Positions 54,194-64,000 of a DNA stretch of 64,000 nucleotides are shown piece by piece. Below the pieces are notes generated by a model that ran no database searches, was not told the origin of the DNA, and worked only from the letters and a program-made list of their open reading frames with translations. The DNA is from Bryoerythrophyllum caledonicum (Eukaryota; Streptophyta; Bryopsida; Pottiales; Pottiaceae). The position numbers and the translations under genes are program-made. The DNA is taken from positions 7,175,560 through 7,239,559 of the forward strand of contig OZ020525.1 of NCBI GenBank assembly GCA_963971425.1, in the 5' to 3' direction. Within the stretch, counting starts at the first letter, position 1; each line of letters opens with the position of its first letter.

Positions 54194-56194
54194 ATGACCT
54201 CAATAACCAAGGAAATCTCTCCCACCGTCCCGAGAGATCTACTCGAGCTCACCGAATTGAAGGAAGACCTCCTTTGGATGGGTTGTCTTTCTCTCCTAGA
54301 CTTCTGCTGGAGTTTTTGTGTGGACTCCACGGTGCAGGAGCTACGACAAGATCTGCTACTAGAGCCCGAGGAGAGTAGCATCCGAGCTTGCTCAGACCGT
54401 TGGACCATGGGAAAATGGCAGGAGGTGTACGGTTTCCCGCGACAGGGGGCGGGCTTCATGAGTTTGAAGAAGGAGGAGTACGCCAAGGGGCTCTTTGATA
54501 CCAAGGATGCGAAGAATGGCTATGCATTGCAAGATTGTCAAGATCCTCGGGCAAAGAGGATTTTCGCATTCTTAGTACCAATCTTGCACCCGGAGAAACA
54601 TACCCGAGTCACAATCACTCTGGCTAACACCTTGTATGGTGCCTATCTTGGAGAGCGGATGGTGAATTGGGCTCTTATCATGAAGGAGGTAGTGATGAGG
54701 TTGACGAACAGTGTCAATAGCATGAGGCGCTCACCCATTTGCCCTTACCTCATCCACCTCTATCACCACTTCAAGGAAACCACTCCGGAGGAGGCCATGG
54801 GGTATGGCACGCAATTGATGATGAAGAAGTTCGAGGGGACGGAATCGGAGCCCAAGCTTGGATCAGAAGGGGGGAGTAGCTCATCGCAATCAGAGGGAGA
54901 AGCACTGCAACCTCCCAAGCGCTAGCGACCAAGACATGGAGGAGCACCTTCAACCCGGACTCGAGCTGCGGCCCGTGCAGCCGCTACAGGACTAGCTCAG
55001 CTCGGAGGACAAACTTATCGTGCCTCCGAGTTGGTAGAGGCTCTTCGGATGTATGTGAACGATGTCGACAAGACCTTGGGTTAGTTGGGTAGTCTTCTAG
55101 GCAATACCCCTTACCAAGGATTGGTCGCGGGGGCCAAGGAGAAGATGGGAGGAGTTAGTGACCTCCGCATTATGGAACAGAAGGTCAACCGACTCACCTT
55201 GGATGTGACCAGGATGAGGAGCCGGGCATTGGAGGCACAGAAGAGTTGCAAGGAGGCTCTTCTCCAAGCCAATGCCTCAACATCGGCGTTACAGCAGGTA
55301 GAGGAGGCATTGCACGTCCCGGCGGAGGCAGTGATGAAAGCCAAGATGTTTGATGCTAGATTGGAGAGGGATGGCCACATTTCTAGCAAGAAGGTGATTG
55401 CCTTCATGATGGAGCAAACCGTGAACATCGAAGAGGCGTATGCTAACATGAGGTTGTTGGTAAGCAACCTCACTCATATCCTACCGAAGTTTGTGGACGA
55501 TTGGGATGGTTCGGACAGGGATGGTGACTCGGGTTCGGATGCGGATTCGGAGAAGCAAGACTCGGGTGACCAAGGACTTCTTCCAGGGAAGGGAGTGATT
55601 GATCTCGATAGTCCTGTCCTCCCTTCTCGAATTCCCGGTGTGGAAGTTACTGCTTGTCCTTCCCCTTCAAATATCACCACGCAGGTACAGAGTGGAAGGA
55701 AGGATAGCTTGGGTGCCATGATGGAGCCTCCGCGCACGACGCTCCTTTGTCAGTTTTTCCTTGGAGACCCCGTTCGCGCAACACCGACTGTTACTCCTTT
55801 ACAGGGTATGTCTCTTTTTGGGAAGACCGCGAGTGAGAGTTCGGCTTACTTGCACCTTCTAGTACGGACTGAGGTCAAGTTGGGACACACCTCCGTATAG
55901 GAGGCCTTCATGGGGACTCCAACCCTCGTACTGACCCTTCCGGCCCGGTTCGAGCTCCACTGAAGCACAACTTCCATGCTACTCACTCCGGGTGGCCCAG
56001 ATGCCTCCTTGACTTCGATGGAGACCTTACCTCGGTCATCCATGGGCGGATCGGCACCCTTTTCATCTGCAGATCGGTTACCACCTCTTGTGACGCTCGC
56101 AAAGGCTGCGGCAAACCCGACTTCGAGCAAGAGCGCGAAGAAGCGGAAGAGGAGGGAAGAGAAGAGAAGACTTGAGGAGTTGACCCGGAAGTAG
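54194..56194 (+). pseudogene. Gag-like retroelement protein, 666-codon frame with four stops
   Basis: A single frame from the ATG at 54194 to the TAG ending at 56194 has no frameshift but is cut by TAG at 54923, 55082 and 55898 and TGA at 55961. Order: an N-terminal part with DRWTMGKWQEVYGFP; a globular domain with GYALQDCQDPRAKRIFAFL, MVNWALIMKEVVMRL and CPYLIHLYHHFKE; acidic Ser-rich and Arg/Ala-rich linkers; a coiled coil (LTLDVTRMRSRALEAQKS to ALQQVEEAL); a helical part with AYANMRLLVSNL; an acidic segment; and a basic C-terminus (KKRKRREEKRRLEELTRK). Paralogues are at 18159-19671 and 20170-20532. The coiled coil and basic tail fit a nucleic-acid-binding structural protein. No zinc knuckle or enzyme motif is seen. 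The family is not identified with certainty. Confidence 0.6.
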
Positions 56195-57475
56195 GGTCAG
56201 AATCTTAGTTGGTAGGTCACTGTTCATTCGCGGACTAAATACCGCGTTGACTTTGGGTTTTGACTTGGTTTTGCCTTGGGATATATGTAATAAGTTATTT
56301 TCTGACAGTGCATGTCGTGTGGAGTGGTAGCCACCGCCGCCGAGAGTAGTTAATGCGCCATTTGTAGTTAGAAGGTATTGTTTGCCTTTGAACGTTTGTG
56401 TGAGTTCTTGGCAGTATAACAGAGGAGTCTCGGGGCACCTCTCTTCACTGCTTGATGTGTATATTTGCTTTCAGTTTAATTCTAAACATATGCTCTCAGA
56501 AAACCTTCAATGGTTGGAGAGCTCGGATTCCATACATGACTATGAGTGCCATGTCAAGTAGTCCACTCCTCAGGTCCGTACTAACTGTCGACTCATTGTT
56601 TCCTTGTTCCATCAAGTAGATTACTTGTGGTGGATGGGAATAACAGGTGAGGTGGGAAGATTGCTAGTAGGGGTGTGACTGTAACTCTAACAATCACAGT
56701 TGTTTCCTTGTTCCATCAAGTAGATTAGTCGTGGTGGATGGGAATAACAAGTGAGATTGTAAGTGTCTAGGGAAGGACGAGGGGGGAGTGACGGACGTGA
56801 AAGGGTCATAGCGAGTCTTGAGTGACGGACGTGAAAGGGTCATAGCGAGTCTTGAGTGACCTTCCGACGTCAGATTGACTTCGGTTGTGAAGGCTAGTGT
56901 CGTTCCCGGAAGCATCCTACCTCCAACCGCATCAGATGTGGACGGAAACTTAGAGAGGTCCGGATAGTGGGTGGGCATGCCCCCTCCTCACTTACATTAC
57001 GTCTCTCTTAGTTTTGGTAACACGGGCCTAACTTCCCTTCGAGGGGATCTCAGTGACACCATAAACATCCAAGTGAGTGAGTAGAGTTAGAAGGAGAGAA
57101 TGGGAGGAAGAGTAGTCGTTACTTGTGTCAAACACTAAAATCTCTGTGAGTCCACAGACTATCGTCCGTGGTGATATAATCTTTATCCGGGTACTCGTGT
57201 ACTCCAGATGTCGATAGTGTGCATAGTTGTAAAGATAACCCCCCCTCTCTTAAACGGGACTAAGTCAAAGTAGGTCCCTACCTTCCGAACAAGGTAGGTC
57301 CCTACCCGAAGGTCCCTACCTTCCGAGCGAGGTAGGCCCCTACCCGAAGGAAAGCACTCGTATGGAGAGCGGGGTGGTGGATGTAGTTTATGCTCCGGCG
57401 TTGTAATCTAACCCTTTCCTTTCTTTCTTTTAATGTATTTATTGTGGTATGTTTAACATTGTGTATATCTAGGCT
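56195..57475 (+). other. Non-coding 3' part of the retroelement, with short tandem duplications
   Basis: An approximate 50-bp segment (gtttccttgttccatcaag, then gtggtggatgggaataaca) occurs at about 56598 and 56700. A perfect 34-bp unit (gagtgacggacgtgaaaggg to gagtctt) is duplicated at 56786-56819 and 56820-56853. At 57271-57350 ggtaggtccctacc-type palindromic words alternate. The 3' LTR probably begins somewhere in this stretch. Confidence 0.5.
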
Positions 57476-57573
57476 GGTTGTTAGTCGTTGTAGTTCTCGG
57501 TGATTCTCTGTGGGAATGATTACCTTAAGGTATCTTTGTGTTAAGATGTGAATACTTACCAACACGTACTACG
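57476..57573 (+). repeat. LTR-like end shared with 24345-24450
   Basis: It contains gttgtagttctc, gtgattctctgtgggaa, gattaccttaagg and aatacttacc as in the minus-strand copy. No primer-binding-like site follows here, as expected for a 3' LTR. Confidence 0.55.
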
Positions 57574-57797
57574 ACAGGGAACTCCAATTTTTTTAGGATT
57601 TTCATATTGCTATTGAAGTAAGCAATTACATTCCATTAGAATAATTCCAAAATCAAACCTACATTGGCACTAGGTGACAAACGAAGGCTCGTGACTTTTC
57701 CCTACACCCTTTGTGACAGGTTTTTCATACTAGCTTAGTCGACCAAGACCCTGAAGGTAACATTTCTTGTGAACTCTAGTTATGACATAGAAGAAAA

Positions 57798-58624
57798 CTA
57801 GAGTTTGTCAATTAGATGATCGATTTGGTGATCTATCTTCTGTAGCAATTTGTTGGTTTTGCTCAATTGCTCCAACATTCTTGCTCCATTGTCTACCATT
57901 TTCCCAAAATAAAGTAGAGCTTGATATTGGAATTCGAGGTGGTGAAGATTTAGGTTGGGAGGTATGATCTCGTGATAAATCTTGAGATTCATCACAAGCC
58001 ACATTTTCACTATCATCTTATATTCTATTTGAATCTACATCGTCCATTGTAGTTGCTTGATGTCACCATTGATTTAAGGGATCATAGAACTTACATTCAT
58101 GTTTGTTCTTTCTCGAGATTGAATTAGCAAGCTTGTCCTCTTTGTAAGACTTGGAAATGGTCTCAAACTTCTTCAGGCATCCTTCAAGAGCGCGGGAAAA
58201 TCCAAGAATTGTGGGAAGCATTTGTGCTTGAATTCAAATTCACGTATCCACACGTGAAAAAATGTAACATGTTGTTAAAAAGATAATTGTTTTGATATGT
58301 TAATGCACATTAAAAATGGACATTGCCAAATCAATACAAAATCACATGCATTAAAATGATTTCCAAAATTTTAATACTTGTAATCAATTAGAAAATTTAG
58401 TCACAACGAATGAAGAGCATACCTTGTTTTTTAGCATTCTTCTCAAACTTCGCGTGCATTTCACCTTGAATTGCAATAAGTTGCTCAACATCACTGTCCA
58501 GCCAATTCTTCTTCTTTTCCTCCATGTCTTCTTCAACCTTCATTGTTTTGGCTCTCTTCTTGACTTGAGTCTTCCTCTTTGAAGGTCCAGCTCTTTCAAC
58601 GCCATATTCATTAAATTGAGACAT
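57798..58624 (-). pseudogene. Trihelix (Myb/SANT-like) DNA-binding protein, decayed
   Basis: Exon 1 (58624-58423) encodes MSQFNEYG, a basic segment and KNWLDSDVEQLIAIQGEMHAKF, the first helices of a trihelix domain. A 196-bp GT-AG intron leads to exon 2 (58226-58063), which restores the domain in phase: MLPTILGFSRALEGCLKKF and SKSYKEDKLANSISR, then HECKFYDPLNQW and a TGA. Beyond the stop, an acidic Ser-rich linker (DDSENVACDESQDLSRD) and a coiled coil (ARMLEQLSKTNKLLQKIDHQ, then IDHLIDKL) continue in different frames, so the original protein was longer and has been broken by at least one stop and one frameshift. It may be a host transcription factor relic or the Myb-like partner gene of a Harbinger transposon. 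Confidence 0.6.
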
Positions 58625-58715
58625 TTCAGAGTCTTAAATGAGTGACTTTGAACTTGACAGTAGTAGGGATGGAAGTCTCAAACTTCGTGAAATGTCTCAA
58701 TTTAACGAATATGGC
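58601..58715. repeat. Inverted duplication of the trihelix start
   Basis: The 28 bp encoding the first residues (MSQFNEYG) at 58601-58628 are repeated in inverted orientation at 58688-58715 with one difference, separated by 59 bp. Both strands therefore start a frame with REMSQFNEYG or MSQFNEYG. Confidence 0.88.
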
Positions 58716-58957
58716 ATTTTTGTTCTTTGTAAGTTCTACAATTTGACAATCTTCAAGTTCATCTACTTCCTTCCCTCCAACATCCAAATTGTTCTCACAT
58801 GGTTCACTTTTGCCACTCAAGGTTGTACTCATGAAGAAGGATATTGAATGTAGGTTCTAAAGGCACTCACTTCAAATTGCAGGACTGAAAAAATTCTCCC
58901 TATGCACATACTCTTCTTCTTGGGTGCAAATGAAAGGTAGTTGCGTGAAACAAGCCA

Positions 58958-59590
58958 TCCTCAAGGCAATATGGCTTGTCAATGACAATACTTTATTCTG
59001 TACAAAAAAAAATGACAGCCAACTCCAAAAGCACAACATGGATCAAAATGCAAGAACCTCAATGGCAAGAAAAGTTGCAAAAAATCCATCTAAGCCTGAA
59101 CCTCTTTGTACAAAATTGCAGGTCAATCACTCAAAAAGAATTAGATTGATTTGAAATATATACCACTAAAAGTTGACACAAATGCGCAACTTTCACAGCA
59201 AAAATTATTGAAGATGGACTTTGCATCGCAAAGATACAACACGCCAAAGTTGCACCCTTAAAAACTCACCCTGAAACTTCTATGGCCAAACCTCCTTGCA
59301 GTAAATTGCATGTCAATCACTTGAAACACATTGGATTCATTTGAAATTTTAACCCCTAAAACTAAACACAAATGCTCAACTTTTACAACAAAAATCATTG
59401 AAGATGGACCTTGCATTACAAAAATACAACACGCTAAAGTTACAGCTTCAAAAACTTACCCTGAAACTTTTGTGGCTGAACATCCTTGCACTAAAATACA
59501 AATTAGTCATTCAATGCGTATTGAGGTGATTTGAAATTTGAACCACATAAACTAGACAAGAATGCCCAACTTATCCAACAATTTTTTTGA
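58958..59590 (+). repeat. 190-bp tandem array, about three units
   Basis: The phrase gatttgaaat occurs at 59148, catttgaaat at 59338 and gatttgaaat at 59528, exactly 190 bp apart. Other matched phrases are cacaaatgc(g/t)caactt, attgaagatgga, acaacacgc(c/t)aaagtt and ccctgaaact. The unit before 59148 is degenerate and the last is partial. Confidence 0.85.
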
Positions 59591-62500
59591 ATGGACACTC
59601 AAGGAAGAAGAAGCAAGAACTCAAATTTTAGTATAATCCAAAAAAATCAATTTTTTTCCTAACATCAAATTGACTGTCTATGCATATAAATTAGGAAACT
59701 CACTAAGAGCGCTTTGGGAAACAAAGACCTTACCAAAATAGTGCAAAGTCAAAGAGAAATACATCTCTGGTGATGCATATTGTAAGAGGAAGAACTCTAA
59801 CAACACTACTATTTGGAGGGGGGGGGATTATTTTAATGAACATTATTCTTCTCTAGTGGTTTGGTTTCTTGTTTGGGGGGTTGAGGCCGGGTAAGAAATC
59901 AGTTGACCGGAGAAGAACTCTTCAAAATAGTGCTCTCACATAGGTGACTATGTCATTTTTTTTCCATACTTGAAGTTCTCCACCGATCGAGTCTTGGATT
60001 TAGTATAAACCAAATCCGATGAAGAACAAATTTTTCTCCAATCAAATTGCTCCATTTTCCTTGAATTCCTAATTGGTGAACTTTTCCACCATAATGTAAT
60101 GTATTGAGGTTCAACAAAAGTAGACGAATGATTGCACAAGCAAATGAAACACACACGGTATTACAAACAATGTTTGGAATGAGATATTTCCTTTTTTCAA
60201 AGGCCTTTACTTATACTACTTATACTCTCATGTATCTTGCAAGTGGCTTCTCAAGCATCTTACAAGTGCCTTCTAAAGTATCATGCAAGTGGCTTCTCAA
60301 GCAACTTGCAAGTCCCACTTTGCCAAGTCATGGGCCATATGGCCGCCCACTTGTCCTTGTTTATCCTATGCAAGACATGTGGGTTGGTCCTACCTCTTTG
60401 ACCATGTGCCATGCATGTACCTCTCAAGTTCCTTTCACCTTTCCTCCTTTTCTCCCTATTTACTTTCCCCTCTAAATCTACTTCAATAATTATTTCCAAT
60501 GCCGTAATAACTATGAGTAACTCTTAACTCCAACATAATGCGGCCTTTAATCTCCAATCAATGCAAGCATTCATGAACTAGAGTAATTTCTGTGAAGTGA
60601 GGTTGCCATAAATTATATCCTCTATGTACATGACGTTCTTCATAAACTATTGTGCTCGTAGATTCTTCTAAGCCTCGCCGGTCCATCTAGGCAAATCAAG
60701 TTTTCGAAAAAGTTCATAATTTGAAAACTAAAATGTGTAGATTTTAGGCTTGTACATTCAAGATCAAATTCAAAAAATATTTTTAATCATAGTATGTCTA
60801 ATTTCATTTTTTTAGTTACAATTTCCCTTATTTCACTTTTAGATATTCTAAATTAGGAAATTCTAGTGCAACAAGACATCTTAGAGCATTTTGAAATGTC
60901 AGCCTCTAATCTCTTTTTTTGAACCTCTCTTCTTTGGTCTATTGTAGTGCCATATGTATGGAAGGCATGGATAGTGTAGTTTTTCCTCTTTTGGTTTGTG
61001 AGAGGACAAACTTAGAAGTGATAAGAATGATAGGAATCGTGAATAGTGAAGAGTAGTTGTGGAGGAATTGTGTGCTACATTGGAAAGGTAACCATGAGAT
61101 AAATGCTTTCGAACTTAGCAACACTTTATATTAGATTGTCTTCAAAAGAGAGCTTAGAAGCATTTAACCCCTTGCCACCCAGGTTGATAAATTTCAATGT
61201 TTTTTGGTGTTTGAGTGCCTTTGTAGGTGAATTGTAATTAAAATTACAAAAAGTAATCTTACAAAGCAAAAGCTAATCGAGCTATCAATTAGGCCACTAG
61301 ATTGATAAGTTCATCCAATAGTGCATTTTATATGAGAGAGAAAAAAAATATTGCACAAATTAAATTGGAATTTAATTGCAAAAGAATATCCAAGAAACAA
61401 GAACAAAGATAGGACCGGCCATGCAAAGGACAAGACACACCACAACTTAAAACCCTCTAGCCCAAGTAACAAGTTTGCCTTGTTTCCTACATACGACCTC
61501 AAATTGACCCCAATTGGCATCCAAATGGGTGAAGGCTTCAAACCTTTTATGATCATTTTATATTTTATCACATGTATAGAGAGTCTGTATAGTTTGTCTA
61601 GCTTCTGCTTCAACTCGGGGATTATTTTAAAGTTGCAACGTGGAATTTTGGTTTTATCAATTCAGCATGTGCTACATTTGATACCAATTGTCATTAATTT
61701 GAAAATCACAATAATGTCATTGTACGAATTTCTTGTTAATTTTTGAAGTGTATGTATGGTTCATGTATTTAGTCCGTGACTTGTACAGAGGTCTTAGAAT
61801 TGTGCATATGTATTACAAAATTTGCACAAAAAAAGCCAATATCCAGGTTACACTCACACTGTAATGTTGAGTCTGTAAGCAACATACTTTTATATTACAT
61901 TCTTGTCACTTTGTGCTAAAGATGGCACGGTCTAATGAACTATTTGTGACCAAAAAAAAACAAGAACAAAATTGTTCATAGTGCAAATAAAAATTGTTCA
62001 TAGTGCAACCAAGTAGCCTTACATTGACATGACTTGCAACAGCCCTAGTGCCCTGTGTTTGCCACTGCTGCCCAAACTACCTAAGCTTGAGTGTTTTAAC
62101 ATGACAACATTACATTTGCTCTTGGCACCCAGTTATATTTTTTCCCCTCACAAACAAGGTGAATGTCCTTATCTTTTATTTAACATCCAAAACATCTAGT
62201 CATTTTTTATTTTATAGGAACCTACACACATTTCAATTGTCCATTCAATGTATAATATGTCCTTCAAGGGTTAAAGGAAAGATTTGAGATGAGAAGTATT
62301 GCAATATCTATGTTCAATTAAGCTTTCTTAAAAGTAAGGGATAGCCTTGTATGTCACCCTCTACTTTATGATCTTGTGTTAGTAACAAGGACCACATGGG
62401 GACTCAAGAGTCGAGAGGGTGACTTGGCTTGGAAGAGGTGTGGAAAAACTACTCATAAACGGTCAAGGAACTTGGGGTACTATGAGGAGCTCTGGGTAGG

Positions 62501-62899
62501 GACCAAGAACATTGATTGCTACTACTAATGCATTTCAATAATGCAAGAGAAGAGCATGAGAATCTCTCATGCTCTACTCTTTCCATGTAAAAATCTCAAC
62601 CTCTCTTTCTCTTCTCCGTCTTCTTCCGGAAAGACTTCCAGGAAAACTCCAGTACCGAAAATGTGACTGTCTTAGACTTCGATCATGAGTCACCTTGAAG
62701 TTGAGATTGTGAAGAAGTTCCAGATTGAGGATTCCGTTGCTGCAGGTTGCAAGCAACCAAAAGACGATTGCAGGTAGCTGAGGCAGCTGCAACATAGGGC
62801 AACTACCTTACAAGTCACATACCTTGCAGCGATAGTTGACACTAGTACGGAGCAGGATTACAACAGGTTCTATCCCCGTCTCTGATAATGTAGGAATGA
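59591..62899. other. AT-rich, no gene seen
   Basis: Several frames of 60-130 codons occur (60104-60475 +, 61351-61746 +, 61311-61613 -), overlapping each other on opposite strands and without domains. A short repeat aaaattgttcatagtgcaa occurs twice near 61970-62010. Near 60215-60300 the phrase caagtg(g/c)cttctcaagcatct is repeated several times. Confidence 0.35.
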
Positions 62900-63235
62900 A
62901 ATATTGCTCCATTCAAAAATCAGCTCTACTTCAGTACCATCAAATTTCATCTAACCAGTGCAGATACTGGTCCAGACATCTACAGAACTTCACTTCTCAT
63001 GGCCCAGCTCATCAGTTACTTTATCTGATCTTTTGCAGCAAAAGATTCCCGAAGAAGAATGCGACAGCAAAGTTCGCTGCCAACTTTATCGCACAGCAGT
63101 CGACGAAGCCGCGGGTGATGCTGCTCGGACCAAGTGCTAGACAATGTGGCAACCATGCGAGAAGTCCTGCGTGACATTAAGCGCGAGCCTGGCGCCGACC
63201 TGACAAAAGCCCACTGGCACCTGATCTAGCGTGGC
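62900..63235 (+). pseudogene. Possible exon-like coding fragment, unrecognised
   Basis: The stretch is richer in GC than its surroundings. One frame gives KIPEEECDSKVRCQLYRTAV and DEAAGDAARTK to a TAG. One base over, another frame gives QVLDNVATMREVLRDIKREP and GADLTKAHW. Read together with a single frameshift they look like one helical protein segment. A splice-acceptor-like ttttgcag precedes KIPEEE. I do not recognise the family. It could be a captured or decayed host exon. Confidence 0.3.
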
Positions 63236-63700
63236 CTTTCATTATTGTAGGAAAAATCTAGGACCTGCTTTCATATAAAATCATATTGACACAAGGGTTC
63301 TTGGGTTCGAAGTTGTTCATATTAAAAGTCAATATCGTTTATAATGTGTAACATGGTCCATATCAAAACTATATTAGAGTTTTCTAAAAAGTGCTTCCCA
63401 AAGAAGAAAGAGAGGAGGCATAGAAGGTGAGGTTTTTTATGCACCAAAGTAGATTGCTAAAATTTTCATACTCCATTTTTCTGCACAAACAAAATGCATG
63501 AGTAGTAATAGCAATCAATGCTCTTATGCCCTAGCCAATGCAAGCTAAAGCTCCCCGTAGTATCCCTAGTTTGCAAAAGTTTACCGACGGTTCCTCCATA
63601 ACTTTTTTAAGCCAAGTCATTGTATGTATGTGGTCTCAGTACTAATATAAGACCATAAGATTTGGGGTGACCTGCAAGGTTACCTCCTTTTACTTTAGAA
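63236..63700. other. Intergenic, no gene seen
   Basis: AT-rich sequence without recognisable features. Confidence 0.35.
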
Positions 63701-63812
63701 TTTTTTTTATTGTTTTAAGGAGTTTCCTAAGGCATAAACCAAGGACCATAGAGCATGCGCACGGCACACTCCAACCACTACGCCAACAGGCAATGCGGAG
63801 GCAAAGTGCCAT
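63701..63812 (-). mobile_element. Possible degenerate tRNA-like SINE head
   Basis: Read on the minus strand, gttggcgtagtggttggag resembles a pol III A box and ggtccttggtttatgcc a decayed B box at about the right distance, followed by an A-rich tail (aacaataaaaaaaattc). It resembles the head at 52931 only in the boxes. Too degenerate to be a tRNA gene. Confidence 0.35.
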
Positions 63813-64000
63813 AAGTGTTCCACACCGCATGAGATTTTTTCATTCCAAAATATATCGCGACACCAAAAGATGAGGTTTTCATTGCAGAATGACATCAGAA
63901 TACAAGCATGCCAAGCATGTTGACTACTAATGATAGGTGAAGGTGGAGCTGATTAGAGCACATAAACTTAGCTGCGAAGAAAGTGCGAAGCTGATCGAAC
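63813..64000. other. Window end, no gene seen
   Basis: No feature recognised. Confidence 0.35.

Larger units (their letters stand above)
53401..57575 (+). mobile_element. Plus-strand retroelement with gag-like gene and LTR-like end
   Basis: A GC-rich leader (53420-54190) with internal repeats is followed by a 666-codon gag-like frame (54194-56194), a long non-coding part with short tandem duplications, and an LTR-like end (57476-57573) shared with 24345-24450. It is the better preserved sister of the minus-strand element at 16.5-24.3 kb. No RT, integrase or protease was seen, so it is probably non-autonomous. The 5' LTR was not found. Confidence 0.5.

Noticed and set aside
60104-61746. Genes encoded by the 123- and 131-codon plus-strand frames
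   Set aside because: AT-rich, no domains, overlapping antisense frames of similar size and no splice logic.

Overview
The window looks like nuclear DNA of a streptophyte, most probably a land plant outside the flowering plants, but the species cannot be named. Evidence: spliced genes with short GT-AG introns, a two-domain B3 (REM-like) transcription factor, a plant-type MSRA5-like protein with a secretory signal, a plant-type glycyl-tRNA synthetase with a telo-box upstream, and a very high load of plant-style transposons. Retrotransposons carrying a cytosine methyltransferase, as here, are known to me from charophyte algae and dinoflagellates, so a charophyte or early-diverging land plant is worth considering. 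Gene density is very low: three intact host genes in 64 kb.

Layout. 1-9.3 kb: intergenic DNA filled with small TIR elements, namely three MULE-like MITEs with 10-12-bp flanking direct repeats, a TA-flanked MITE, two copies of a MITE with GTAATACC micro-repeats, and a large fold-back element split by one of the MULE MITEs. 9.98-12.18 kb (+): B3 gene, three exons. 13.43-14.15 kb (-): MSRA5-like gene, single exon. 14.6-24.9 kb: repeats and a decayed minus-strand retroelement carrying a gag-like protein family without pol. 24.6-33.8 kb: minisatellite, a decayed coding-like stretch, a large fold-back satellite centred near 28.76 kb, and unassigned DNA. 33.8-41.8 kb (+): a Ty3/gypsy-type element in the order gag, protease, DNA cytosine-5 methyltransferase, RT, RNase H, integrase, PHD finger, 3' LTR. 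42.3-45.0 kb: 40-bp tandem array, two MITEs and a dead second copy of the MSRA5-like gene. 45.9-48.95 kb (+): glycyl-tRNA synthetase, seven exons. 50.1-52.9 kb: decayed PIF/Harbinger transposase, two copies of a conserved ~90-bp hairpin module and a tRNA-derived SINE. 53.4-57.6 kb (+): second copy of the gag-like retroelement. 57.8-64 kb: trihelix pseudogene, 190-bp tandem array and mostly unassigned AT-rich DNA.

The host genes do not form a pathway: one is a regulator, one an endomembrane MsrA-fold protein that lacks the catalytic Cys, one a translation enzyme. The most unusual object is the methyltransferase- and PHD-bearing retrotransposon. It and the unrelated gag-like element at 54-56 kb keep kilobases of open frame broken mainly by TAG codons, as expected from deamination of methylated cytosine. 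The strongest candidate for something undescribed is the ~90-bp hairpin module found three times, with base-pair covariation and once with a clean 9-bp target duplication.
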